Source: Seohaeicola_A nanhaiensis (GTDB lineage: Bacteria > Pseudomonadota > Alphaproteobacteria > Rhodobacterales > Rhodobacteraceae). Taken from it: DNA of 64,000 nt. Each line of letters begins with the position of its first letter. Within the stretch, counting starts at the first letter, position 1. The translations under genes were made by a program, and so were the position numbers. Shown here piece after piece: positions 6,895 through 14,949 of this stretch. The notes under the pieces were generated by a model. That model was given only the letters and a program-made list of their open reading frames with translations, did not search any database and had not been told where the DNA came from. Location: NCBI RefSeq assembly GCF_042654245.1, contig NZ_JBHSGI010000002.1, forward strand, positions 310,001 to 374,000, written 5' to 3'.

Positions 6895-9609
6895 TCATGA
6901 GTCGGCCTCACGGATGGCGGCGCGGACACGATGCGGGAGCGCCGGCACCTGCGTAAGGCGCGCTCCCGAGGCGTGGCGGATGGCGTTGAGGATGGCCGGG
7001 GCGGTGGGGATCAGCACGTGTTCGCCCAGTCCCTTGGCGCCGAAGGGCCCTTCGGGGTCGGGTTTTTCGATCAGGATCGAGCGCACCTCGGGCATGTCGC
7101 CCACGGTCGGGATCAGGTAGTCGTGCAGGTTCTCGGTGCGGCCCGGAATATAGTCCTCCATCAGTGCCATGCCGAGACCCTGGGCGATACCGCCTTCGAT
7201 CTGCCCCTCGGCCAGCAGCGGGTTGATCGCGCGGCCGACGTCATGGGCGGCGGTAATGCGCAGCACCTTGACGGTGCCGAGATCGAGATCGACCGCCACC
7301 TCGGCCACCTGAGCGCCATAGCCGTAGACCGCATAGGGCGTGCCCTGCCCGTCCGCATCGAGCGGGCCTGTGGGCGGGTCGTAGGTTTCCTCGACGCTGA
7401 GCGCATAGCCCAGCGGATCCACCGAAAGGCCGGCGGGCGTGATGGTGCGAGTGCGGCCGCCCTCGCGCAGCACAATGGCGCCGTCCTCGAACGAGAGCGT
7501 GGCATCGTCCCCCATGTTCGCCAGCGCCAGCAGCCGCGCGCGCAGCGCGGCGCCCGCGTTCAGGGCGGCCTTGCCGGTGACGAAGGTCTGGCGCGAGGCC
7601 GAGGTCTTGCCGCAGTCGGGCGTGAGCGCGGTATCGGGGCCGATCAATTCGACCCGATCGAGCGCCACGCCCAGCGCATCGGCGAAGATCTGGGCGATCA
7701 CGGTGTTCGAGCCCTGACCGATATCCGTTGCCCCCTGATGCAGCCGGAGCCGCCCGTCCGGGGTGATCCCGGCCCGGATCGTCGAGGGGTTGGGCAACCC
7801 GGTGTTGCCGCAGCCGTACCAGCAGGAGGCGACCCCTGCCCCGCGCCGGATGCGCCCGCCTCTGGCATTGGCCGCCGCGGCCTCGGTCAGGGCCTGCGCC
7901 CAGGGGTCTTTCAGCGCCGCGAGGCAATCGGCAATGCCGACGCCCCAAAGCTCCTGCCCGCAGACCGAGCGGTCGCCGTCCCGCAGTGCATTCTGCAGAC
8001 GGAAGGCAAGAGGGTCGATGCCGGCGGCCAGCGCAAGATCCTCGAACAGCGTTTCCTGCGCGATGGCCGCCTGTGGCACGCCGAATCCGCGGAAGGCCCC
8101 GGCCACCGGATTGTTGGTATGCACCGCGCGCGATCGGGCCTCGTAGTGCGGGACGCGGTAAGGCCCCGACGCGTGCACCGGCACCCGCACTGCCACCGTC
8201 GGTCCCCAGCTGGCATAGGCCCCGGTGTCGAATTGCCCGTCGAAGACCATGCCGGTAATGCGGCCTTCGGCATCTGTGGCCGCCTGCGCCCGCATATGCG
8301 CCGGGTGGCGCTTGGTCGTCGAGGCCATGCTCTCGCGCCGCGTGTAGACCATCCGGGCCGGCCGGCCGGTGCGCAGCGTGACCAGCCCGATCAGCGGTTG
8401 CAGCGAGACGTCGAGTTTCGAGCCGAATCCGCCGCCCGTTGCCGCCGGAATGATGCGCAGGCGGTCGGGGGGCACGGCAAGGATTTTCGCGGTTTCGTCC
8501 CGGTCCATCACCGGCGCCTGGGTGCAGGCGCGGATCACCAGGACGTCGCCCTCCATCCAGGCGACGCCTGCTTCGGGTTCGATATAGGCATGTTCGACGA
8601 AAGACGTGCGCACCTCGACCTCGGCCAGATGCGTGGCATCGGCCAGCGCCGACCAGGCATCGCCACGGCGCACCAGACCACGGGTCAGGATATTGGCCGC
8701 ACGGTCCGCGTGCAGCAGAGGCGCGTCGTCTGCCTCAGCGGCGTCGGGGCTGCGCAGGGCCGTGTCCTCGGTCCATTCGACCGGGAAGGCGGTGAGGTCG
8801 AGTTGCTCGACCACATCAGGTTCGCCGGCGACGATGGCCACGGCCTCGCCGCGCATCCTGACCCGGTCGCGCGCGAGGGCTGGCTGGTCGGCAAAGGCGG
8901 GGATCGCGCTGAACCGGTTCTCGCCGGGAATGTCCGCGGCGGTGAAGACGCGGACATCGTGCCGGGCCGCCCAGCCCTGGATGTCGCCGAAGGTGAAGTG
9001 CGCCGCGAAGACCGGGGCGCGCACTGCGCGGACCAGCAGCGTGTCCCGGGGCACATGATCGGCGCCAAAGGACTCGGTGCCGTCAACTTTCGGTGCGCCG
9101 TCCAGCCGTTCGACCCGCGTGCCGACAGCGGCACCGGCGATGGGACTCGCCGGCACAGGCGTGGCGGCCGCCAGAACGGCTTCGACGATCTTGGCATAGC
9201 CGGTGCAGCGGCAGAGCACTCCTCCCAGCGCCTCTTCCACCTCGCCGCGCGAGGGGCGCGCGTTGCGTGTCAGCAGCGCGCTCGCCGCCATCAGCATTCC
9301 CGGCGTGCAAATCCCGCATTGCGCCGCGCCATGCCGCAGGAAGCTCGCCTGAAGCCCGGCGGCCACCCCGCCTTCGACCGTGGCGACCTCGTGCCCCAAC
9401 GCCCGGCTCAGCGGGGTCAGGCAGGCACAGACCGGCGCGCCGTCGAGCAGCACGGTGCAGGCGCCGCAATCGCCGGCGTCGCAGCCGACCTTGGTGCCGC
9501 GCAGGCCAAGGTCCTCGCGCAGCACGTCCGACAGGCGCCGACCGGGGTCCGCCGTGACGTCGAAAGCCTGGCCATTGACCCGCAGCGCGCCCTGTCCCGC
9601 GTCCTTCAT
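6895..9609 (-). CDS. Molybdenum hydroxylase, fused [2Fe-2S] and molybdopterin subunits (xanthine dehydrogenase family)
   Basis: 904-residue oxidoreductase that would hydroxylate an aromatic N-heterocycle or oxidise an aldehyde using water, passing electrons through two [2Fe-2S] centres to the FAD subunit encoded just upstream. The first cluster uses C43, C48, C51 and C63; the second uses C98, C101, C133 and C135. From about residue 165 the large subunit follows, with the substrate/cofactor segment ATGGGFGSKLD, the segment GAFRGFGVPQA, the molybdopterin-binding TDIGQGSNTV and the catalytic glutamate in GAKGLGEH near the C-terminus. The fusion of small and large subunits is found in several bacterial families. 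The ATG overlaps the upstream stop by 4 bases. Substrate unknown; nicotinate or a related heterocycle is inferred from the next gene. Confidence 0.88.
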   Translation of the reverse strand: MKDAGQGALRVNGQAFDVTADPGRRLSDVLREDLGLRGTKVGCDAGDCGACTVLLDGAPVCACLTPLSRALGHEVATVEGGVAAGLQASFLRHGAAQCGICTPGMLMAASALLTRNARPSRGEVEEALGGVLCRCTGYAKIVEAVLAAATPVPASPIAGAAVGTRVERLDGAPKVDGTESFGADHVPRDTLLVRAVRAPVFAAHFTFGDIQGWAARHDVRVFTAADIPGENRFSAIPAFADQPALARDRVRMRGEAVAIVAGEPDVVEQLDLTAFPVEWTEDTALRSPDAAEADDAPLLHADRAANILTRGLVRRGDAWSALADATHLAEVEVRTSFVEHAYIEPEAGVAWMEGDVLVIRACTQAPVMDRDETAKILAVPPDRLRIIPAATGGGFGSKLDVSLQPLIGLVTLRTGRPARMVYTRRESMASTTKRHPAHMRAQAATDAEGRITGMVFDGQFDTGAYASWGPTVAVRVPVHASGPYRVPHYEARSRAVHTNNPVAGAFRGFGVPQAAIAQETLFEDLALAAGIDPLAFRLQNALRDGDRSVCGQELWGVGIADCLAALKDPWAQALTEAAAANARGGRIRRGAGVASCWYGCGNTGLPNPSTIRAGITPDGRLRLHQGATDIGQGSNTVIAQIFADALGVALDRVELIGPDTALTPDCGKTSASRQTFVTGKAALNAGAALRARLLALANMGDDATLSFEDGAIVLREGGRTRTITPAGLSVDPLGYALSVEETYDPPTGPLDADGQGTPYAVYGYGAQVAEVAVDLDLGTVKVLRITAAHDVGRAINPLLAEGQIEGGIAQGLGMALMEDYIPGRTENLHDYLIPTVGDMPEVRSILIEKPDPEGPFGAKGLGEHVLIPTAPAILNAIRHASGARLTQVPALPHRVRAAIREADS

Positions 9610-10439
9610 CGCGCCCCCTCCATCAGATCGCGCAGGCAGCGGCGGAGGATGTGTTCAGCCGCGCCCAGTCGATAATCGGCCGTGCCGCGCACATCGGCTA
9701 TCGGGTCGAGTTGACCGTCGAGAAAGCCTGGTTCCAGGCCGTTCAGATCGTCCGGGGTCATGCCCGTGAGCCGGGCCTCCAGCGCGCCAAGGCGGCGCGC
9801 CACCGGGCTGCAGGACCCGACCGCGATGGCGGCGCGCTCGATCCGGCCGTCCTGAAGGACCAGACGTGCGGCTACCATGACAATGGAGATCACCAGATAG
9901 CGCCGGGCGCCAAGCTTGCGGAAGGCCGAGATACCTGCCGCCTCGGGCACCAGCACCGCACTCAGCAATTCGTCGGGCCGCCGTTGGGTATGCCGCGGGC
10001 CGCACAGGAAAGCCTGGAGCGGCAGAACCCGCGCGCCAGCGGCCGAGACCAGTTCCACCGAGGCATCCAGCGCCAGAAGCGGTGGCACCCCGTCGGCGGC
10101 CGGCGAGGCATTGCACAGGTTGCCCCCCACCGTGCCAGCGTTCTGGATCTGCACCGAGCCGACCTCGCGGGCAGCGGCCTTGAGCATTTCGAAGCCGGGT
10201 GGCAGGTCGGCGGCAATGACATCGCTCCAGCGGGTGGCCGCGCCGATCCGCCAGCCGCTGTCGTCGCGCGAGATCCCGCGCAGCGCCGACACGCCTGAGA
10301 TGTCGAGCACATCGCCGGCCAGCCTTTGCCGCTCTGTCGCCGGAAACAGGTCCGTGCAGCCCGCCGCGACGGTCAGCGGCCCCTGCGCCAGAAGCCGCAG
10401 CGCCTCGTCCAGACCCCGGGGTTGCAGATAGGCACCCAC
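9606..10439 (-). CDS. FAD-binding subunit of the molybdenum hydroxylase (CoxM/XdhB type)
   Basis: 277-residue medium subunit that accepts electrons from the [2Fe-2S] centres onto FAD. The family signatures are present: VAAGCTDLFP, the central QNAGTVGGNLCNASPAADGVPPLLAL near residues 105-130, and FRKLGARRYLVISIV near 190. Length is normal. The start is GTG at 10439 because GGAG lies eight bases upstream; the frame stays open further up but runs into the MarR-type operator. It is the first gene of the minus-strand operon and is divergent from marR across 94 bases. Confidence 0.88.
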   Translation of the reverse strand: MGAYLQPRGLDEALRLLAQGPLTVAAGCTDLFPATERQRLAGDVLDISGVSALRGISRDDSGWRIGAATRWSDVIAADLPPGFEMLKAAAREVGSVQIQNAGTVGGNLCNASPAADGVPPLLALDASVELVSAAGARVLPLQAFLCGPRHTQRRPDELLSAVLVPEAAGISAFRKLGARRYLVISIVMVAARLVLQDGRIERAAIAVGSCSPVARRLGALEARLTGMTPDDLNGLEPGFLDGQLDPIADVRGTADYRLGAAEHILRRCLRDLMEGAR

Positions 10440-10473
10440 GCCCGATTCTCCTTCGCGGTTGGAGTGTCGATCT

Positions 10474-10489
10474 TGTTCGTATACAAACA
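10474..10489. promoter_or_regulatory. Probable MarR-family operator (16-bp inverted repeat)
   Basis: TGTTCGTATACAAACA is a near-perfect palindrome: TGTT...AACA arms around the self-complementary GTATAC. It is AT-rich against a GC-rich background and sits in the 94-base gap between the divergent marR gene and the molybdenum hydroxylase operon, so one site could control both. MarR proteins bind 16-20 bp palindromes of this kind; assignment to this MarR is inference from position. Confidence 0.65.
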
Positions 10490-10533
10490 GTCTGAGGCAG
10501 GCTCCGTGACCTGTCAACAGAGGCAAGGCCCCG

Positions 10534-10947
10534 ATGCGCGACCCCTATGTCCTGGACCGGCAGGTCGGTTTCCTGATGCGGCGCGCCAACCAGCGCCACC
10601 TCGCTCTGTTCGCGCAGGCCATCCCCGATCTGACGCCGACCCAGTTCGCGGCCCTCGCCAAGCTGTGCGAGACCGGGAAAGCCTCGCAGAACGCTTTGGG
10701 GCGGGCCACGGCGATGGATGCTGCGACGATCAAGGGCGTGATCGACCGGCTGCGCCGAAAGGGTTATGTCGCCGCGGCGCCGGATCCGGACGACAGCCGG
10801 CGTATCCTGCTGGAACCGACGGCCGACGGGCGCGCCGCCTTCGATGAGCTGGCCGCGAAGGCGCAGGCGATCACCGCCGCGACGCTGGCGCCGCTCGACG
10901 CTACGGAACAGCGGCAGTTCATCGCCCTGCTGGACCGCCTCTGCTGA
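10534..10947 (+). CDS. MarR family transcriptional regulator
   Basis: 137-residue DNA-binding regulator, usually a repressor released by a phenolic or heterocyclic ligand. The winged-helix core runs from about residue 30 to 105: LTPTQFAALAKLCE, the recognition helix region ATAMDAATIKGVIDRLRRKGYV, and the wing DPDDSRRILLEPTADGRAAF. It is divergent from the molybdenum hydroxylase operon with a palindromic site between them, which points to local control of that operon and itself. The stop is one base from the stop of the convergent CAP-domain gene. Confidence 0.9.
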   Translation: MRDPYVLDRQVGFLMRRANQRHLALFAQAIPDLTPTQFAALAKLCETGKASQNALGRATAMDAATIKGVIDRLRRKGYVAAAPDPDDSRRILLEPTADGRAAFDELAAKAQAITAATLAPLDATEQRQFIALLDRLC

Positions 10948-10948
10948 G

Positions 10949-11380
10949 TCAGCAGCCCGGCGCGGCCAGCACCAGCACCCAGATATCGCCGGCCTTCCGC
11001 GCAAGGCCGAAGTCACGCAGGCCGGGCAGCAGCATATTGTTCCGGTGTCCCGGCGAAGCCGACCAGCCCTGCATGATCTCTTCCAGCGATCGCTGACCGC
11101 GCCCCAGATTTTCGGCGACGGTGCAATAGCGATAGCCGGTCCGCTCCACCCGCGCGCCAACCGTGCTGCCATCCGAGCCACGATGCGACAGGGCCGTGCC
11201 ACGGCTCAGATCGCGCGCATGACGTTCGGCGGCCTGTTGCAACCGGGCGGAGTGCTCCAGCGGCGCCAGATCGGCCTGGGCGCGGAAGGCGTTCAACGCC
11301 TCGCGCGCACCGCTCACCTCATCCGCGCCTGCCATGCCGGCGGCAAACAGAACGGCCAGTGCCACAGACAGTGCTCTCAT
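10949..11380 (-). CDS. CAP-domain (SCP/PR-1-like) secreted protein
   Basis: 143-residue exported protein of the CAP superfamily, of unknown role in bacteria. It has a signal peptide (MRALSVALAVLFAAGMAGA, cleavage near residue 19). A compact CAP domain follows with the expected segments: LNAFRAQADLAPLEHSARLQ, AERHARDLS, LSHRGSDGS, TVAENLGRG and the C-terminal WSASPGHRNNMLLP. The histidines of AERHA and PGHRNNM are those that line the usual CAP cavity. The ATG at 11380 has GGGAG six bases upstream; the open frame continues upstream without a signal. It stands alone between marR and livF. Confidence 0.88.
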   Translation of the reverse strand: MRALSVALAVLFAAGMAGADEVSGAREALNAFRAQADLAPLEHSARLQQAAERHARDLSRGTALSHRGSDGSTVGARVERTGYRYCTVAENLGRGQRSLEEIMQGWSASPGHRNNMLLPGLRDFGLARKAGDIWVLVLAAPGC

Positions 11381-11412
11381 TTCCGTCTCCCGGCCGCACC
11401 CCAATCGACGGC

Positions 11413-12108
11413 TCAAACTCCGAGATGCCGTTCGATCATGGAGTGGTCCCGCCGCAGGGTTTCGGCCGTCACCGTCTCCAGGTTGCGGCCGTTCTCGATG
11501 AACGCGACCCGATCCGCCACCGAGAGCACCGCATCGACCCGCTGTTCGACCAGAAGCACCCCGACGCCGCGGTCGCGCATCACCACGACGACCTGCCGGA
11601 TCGCCTCGATCATAGAAGGTTGCAGGCCCTCGGTTGGCTCGTCCAGCAGCAGGTAGGACGGTTCGACGCAAAGCGCGCGCGCGGTGGCCAGCATCTGCTG
11701 TTCGCCGCCTGACAGCGTCTGTGCCCGCTGCCCCATGCGCTCGCGCAGACGGGGGAAGAGGTCCAGCACGCCCTCCAGAACGTCGCGGCCCGAGTTGCGG
11801 ACCCGCAGCCCGATTTCGAGGTTCTGCGCCACGGTCAGCTCCGAGAACAGCCGCCGTCCCTGCGGGATGTAGCCGATGCCGGCGCCGGCGATGCGATGCG
11901 CCGGAAGGTCCGAGATGACCTGCCCGTTCAGCCGCACCTGCCCGCCCGTGAGCGGCACCAGTCCCATGATGGCCTTCATTGCGGTGGTCTTGCCCGCGCC
12001 GTTGCGGCCCAGCAGGCAGAGGATTTCGCCCGGTTTCACCGCCAGCGACAGCTCGCGCAGCACCTGGGCGCGACCATATCCGGCGTCGATGCGGTCGATC
12101 TCCAGCAT
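11413..12108 (-). CDS. livF: Branched-chain amino acid-type ABC transporter ATP-binding protein LivF
   Basis: 231-residue ATPase of a HAAT-family importer. Walker A GRNGAGKTT is at residues 34-42, the signature LSGGEQQML follows, and Walker B is LLLDEPTEGLQ. The YIPQGRRLFSELTVAQNLEIG segment is typical of LivF. It is the last gene of livHMGF; its ATG overlaps the livG stop by one base. Substrates of such transporters in Rhodobacteraceae include amino acids, amides, urea and aromatic acids. Next to the heterocycle cluster the substrate is uncertain, and no binding protein is encoded nearby. Confidence 0.92.
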   Translation of the reverse strand: MLEIDRIDAGYGRAQVLRELSLAVKPGEILCLLGRNGAGKTTAMKAIMGLVPLTGGQVRLNGQVISDLPAHRIAGAGIGYIPQGRRLFSELTVAQNLEIGLRVRNSGRDVLEGVLDLFPRLRERMGQRAQTLSGGEQQMLATARALCVEPSYLLLDEPTEGLQPSMIEAIRQVVVVMRDRGVGVLLVEQRVDAVLSVADRVAFIENGRNLETVTAETLRRDHSMIERHLGV

Positions 12109-12818
12109 CAGGCGGTTCCCAGATACGCGGCCTGCACCGCCTTGTCGGCGCGGATCTCGGCCGGTGTCCCTTCGGCCAGAATCTGCCCGAAATTCAGCAC
12201 GCTTACCTTGTCGGCCGTCTCCATCACCACACTCATGTTGTGCTCGATTAGCAGGATCGTCGTGCTGGCGGCCAGGTCGCGCACCAGCGTCTTGAAGGCC
12301 GCGATCTCGCCATCCGACAGGCCCTGCGTCGGCTCGTCCAGGATCAGCAGCCGCGGCCGTTGCGCGAGACCCATGGCGATTTCAAGCAGCCGCTGGTGGC
12401 CATAGCTGAGGTCGCCCGCATTCTGCCCGATCCGGTCGGCCAGCCCGACGCGGTCGAGCGCCGACGCCACCGCCCGAGTCACGCCCGCGGAGGTGGCTTC
12501 CCGACGGCGCGCGGCCAGCGCGACGTTTTCCTGCACGGGGAGATTGGCGAAGACCGAGGTGATCTGGAAGGTATAGGCCATCCCGAGGTTGATCCGCCGA
12601 TGCGCCGGCAGCGCCGAGATGTCGCGTCCGTCGAAGATCACCTGCCCCGAGGTGGGTTCGATCCGCCCGCACAGCAGGCTGACAAAGGTGGTCTTGCCGG
12701 CGCCGTTCGGGCCGATCAGTGCCCGCACTTCGCCTTCGGGGAGGTCGAAGTCGACATTCTCCACCGCCCTGAGGCCGGAAAAATGGCGGGTCAGGCCGCG
12801 GGTCGACAGCAGGCTCAC
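12108..12818 (-). CDS. livG: Branched-chain amino acid-type ABC transporter ATP-binding protein LivG
   Basis: 236-residue ATPase partner of LivF. Walker A GPNGAGKTT is at residues 36-44, the signature is LSYGHQRLLEIA, and Walker B is LLILDEPTQGLS. The second position of the signature is Y rather than the usual S/G, which is common in LivG. The C-terminal EGTPAEIRADKAVQAAYLG is also typical. The start is GTG and overlaps the livM stop by 4 bases, consistent with coupled translation. Confidence 0.92.
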   Translation of the reverse strand: MSLLSTRGLTRHFSGLRAVENVDFDLPEGEVRALIGPNGAGKTTFVSLLCGRIEPTSGQVIFDGRDISALPAHRRINLGMAYTFQITSVFANLPVQENVALAARRREATSAGVTRAVASALDRVGLADRIGQNAGDLSYGHQRLLEIAMGLAQRPRLLILDEPTQGLSDGEIAAFKTLVRDLAASTTILLIEHNMSVVMETADKVSVLNFGQILAEGTPAEIRADKAVQAAYLGTA

Positions 12819-13759
12819 GGCAGCCCCCGCCAGATGCGGCGGCGGACCTCGCCCGCCAGACCCTGCGGCGCGAAGAGTGTCAGCGCCACCAGGACCACGC
12901 CCGCGATCAGCATGTAGGCTGAGGTATAGCCGCTTGAGAGGTCGATCAGGTAGAACATGAAAAGCGTGCCGAGGAAGGGCCCGATTACCGTGCCGGCGCC
13001 GCCAAGCAGCACCCAGAGCAGCGGGAAGATCGAATATTGCACCGACGCGAAGGTTGCACCGACATACCCGAAGAGCAGCCCGTAGGCGGCCCCCGCCAGC
13101 GCCGCGATCCCGCCGGAGATCACCACCGCGCCAAGCTTGTGGGCGAATGTGTCATAGCCCAGCATCCGAGCCCGCTCTTCATTTTCGCGGATCGCCACGA
13201 GAACCCGCCCGAAGCGCGAACGCACCAGCAGCAGAACCCCGATCAGCACGGCGGCGAAGAGGATGAGCGCGGCCCAGTATCGCAGGCCGGCCTCCGAAAG
13301 GTCGAAGCCGAAAAGCAGCCTTTGCGCGCCCTGCAGGACAAAGCCTTCGTCCCCATGGGTGAGCGGCGCGAAGTAGAGGATGGTCAGATAGCCCGCCTGG
13401 GCGAACATCAGCGTCACGATCATGAAGGCGACGCCCGTCGTGCGCAGCGCCAGAAGGCCCAGCGCGGCGGCCACCGCGATCCCGGCGATCAGCCCGGCCA
13501 GCAGCGCCGCGCCCGGCCCCGCCCCGTATTGCGTGATCGCCAGCCCCATACCGTACATGCCCGCGGCGAAGAACAGCGCGTGGCCCAGGCTGAGCAGGCC
13601 GGTGTAGCCGAACAGGATATTGTATCCGGCCGCGTAGATGCTCAGCACCATGACCCGCGCCAGAACGCCGTGATGGTAGTCCGGCAGAAGGAAGGCGCCG
13701 GCGGCGAGCGCGGCCAGAAGCAATCCGTGGACCGCGATGCTGCGCGCGCCGTCGCTCAT
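12815..13759 (-). CDS. livM: Branched-chain amino acid-type ABC transporter permease LivM
   Basis: 314-residue inner-membrane permease with about nine hydrophobic segments. The LivM hallmarks are LSIYAAGYNILFGYTGLLSLGHALFF near residues 35-60 and the cytoplasmic coupling region AIRENEERARMLGYDTFAHKLGAVVISGGIAALAGAAYG near 195-235. The start at 13759 gives the standard N-terminus and a 4-base overlap with livH; the frame stays open upstream only as antisense-free sequence inside livH. The Gly-rich VLLGGAGTVIGPFLG loop near the C-terminus is intact. Confidence 0.91.
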   Translation of the reverse strand: MSDGARSIAVHGLLLAALAAGAFLLPDYHHGVLARVMVLSIYAAGYNILFGYTGLLSLGHALFFAAGMYGMGLAITQYGAGPGAALLAGLIAGIAVAAALGLLALRTTGVAFMIVTLMFAQAGYLTILYFAPLTHGDEGFVLQGAQRLLFGFDLSEAGLRYWAALILFAAVLIGVLLLVRSRFGRVLVAIRENEERARMLGYDTFAHKLGAVVISGGIAALAGAAYGLLFGYVGATFASVQYSIFPLLWVLLGGAGTVIGPFLGTLFMFYLIDLSSGYTSAYMLIAGVVLVALTLFAPQGLAGEVRRRIWRGLP

Positions 13760-14691
13760 GCGCGGCGCACTCCGAACAGGCCCTGCGGGCGGAAGACCAG
13801 CACCAGCGCGACCAGCAGCGTGGCAAGGATCTTCGCCAGTGTCGGCGAGAAGAAGACCGAGATGATGCCGTCGGACAGACCGATCAGCACGGCGGCGACA
13901 ACGGTGCCGGGCAAGGAGCCAAGTCCCCCGATGATGACCACGATGAAGGAGAGCAGCAGCGGATCGCCGCCCATCAGGTAATGCGCCTGCTGGATCGGCA
14001 CGATGAGGACGGCGGCCAGCGCGGCGAGCCCAGCGCCGATACCGAAGACCATGGCATAGACACGCTCCACCGGAATGCCGAAGGCGAGCGCCATGTCGCG
14101 GTCGAGCTGCGTTGCCCGCATCAGCAGGCCGGTGCGCGTTCGCGCCATCAGCGCCCAGACCCCCAGCAGCACCACCACCGCCGCCCCGATCACGGCGAGC
14201 TTGTATGACGTCGTCGACAGGCCCCAGGGCCAGTAAAGCTGCAGGCCGTTCTCGCCCCACTCCACGAAGGGCAGCGCCAGGCGTGTGTTGAACGGCGGTT
14301 CGACCGGGCGCGCGTCGGGGCCGTAGGTCATCAGCGTCAGCTGCTGAAGGATGTAGAGGATGCCGATTGTCGCGACGATGGTGCGCTCCGGGTCGTAATT
14401 CACCCGCTTGAGCACCGTGACATCGGCAAGGATGGCGATGCCGCCCACGAGAAGAGGGGCAATGACCAAAGCCAGCAGGAAGCCGACAGCCGGATGCGCG
14501 TCGCCTACCAGATGCGCCACCCACCAGGCCAGCACCGCGCCGAGCATGAAGAATTCGCCATGCGCGACGTTGACCACCCGCATGACGCCGAAGACCAGAC
14601 CAAGCCCCACGGCGGTAAGCGCCAGAACCGCCGCGGTCACGGCCCCTTCAAGTGAGGCGAGCAGAAGATAGGGGCCAATATCCATCGCCAT
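13756..14691 (-). CDS. livH: Branched-chain amino acid-type ABC transporter permease LivH
   Basis: 311-residue inner-membrane permease, first gene of livHMGF. Typical segments are LGLVFGVMRVVNVAHGEFFMLGA near residues 25-48, the coupling region ATQLDRDMALAFGIPVERVYAMVFGIGAGLAALA, and IVVIIGGLGSLPGTVVAAVLIG. The ATG at 14691 follows AGGG at a short distance; an ATG two codons downstream is also possible. Upstream lie 258 bases before the divergent coiled-coil gene, the likely promoter region for both directions; I see no clear operator there. A LivK-type binding protein is missing from the surroundings. Confidence 0.9.
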   Translation of the reverse strand: MAMDIGPYLLLASLEGAVTAAVLALTAVGLGLVFGVMRVVNVAHGEFFMLGAVLAWWVAHLVGDAHPAVGFLLALVIAPLLVGGIAILADVTVLKRVNYDPERTIVATIGILYILQQLTLMTYGPDARPVEPPFNTRLALPFVEWGENGLQLYWPWGLSTTSYKLAVIGAAVVVLLGVWALMARTRTGLLMRATQLDRDMALAFGIPVERVYAMVFGIGAGLAALAAVLIVPIQQAHYLMGGDPLLLSFIVVIIGGLGSLPGTVVAAVLIGLSDGIISVFFSPTLAKILATLLVALVLVFRPQGLFGVRRA

Positions 14692-14949
14692 CGACCCTGC
14701 CAGCGAAACACTGTCACGGCAAGAGGTTGGAGGTCTGACTGCGGCGACGAAAGAACCGGTCGCCCGTTCATTCATCCGGCGGCCTGTCGCCGATGCCAGG
14801 TCCCGAGCGGTGCCCCGACGCAGGGGCCGCCATTGTTCTCTTTTCTTTCAAACCGGGTTTTGCGACACTCCGCCCGGATGCCGCCGCCGGCGGCCCAGCG
14901 ACTTGCCATGACCTGGCCTTGGGATTTCGATCAACAGGAGTATTTGACG

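Noticed and set aside
6750..6929. A 60-codon N-terminal extension of the 6-hydroxynicotinate reductase homologue
   Set aside because: It would translate through the intergenic repeat, and a strong GGAGGAGG site precedes the GTG at 6749.
6931..9675. A 914-codon open frame on the plus strand opposite the molybdenum hydroxylase gene
   Set aside because: High-GC DNA produces long antisense frames. The translated product is rich in H, R, G and Q without family motifs, while the minus strand encodes complete [2Fe-2S] and molybdopterin motifs.
11413..14691. Urea-type (urtBCDE) identity of the ABC transporter
   Set aside because: No urease or urtA genes are adjacent and the order H-M-G-F without extra inserts fits general Liv-type transporters better; the substrate is left open.
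14833..14949. A longer N-terminus for the first coiled-coil protein
   Set aside because: No ribosome binding site at the upstream start; AGGAG stands nine bases before the ATG at 14950, and the coiled-coil protein starts cleanly there.
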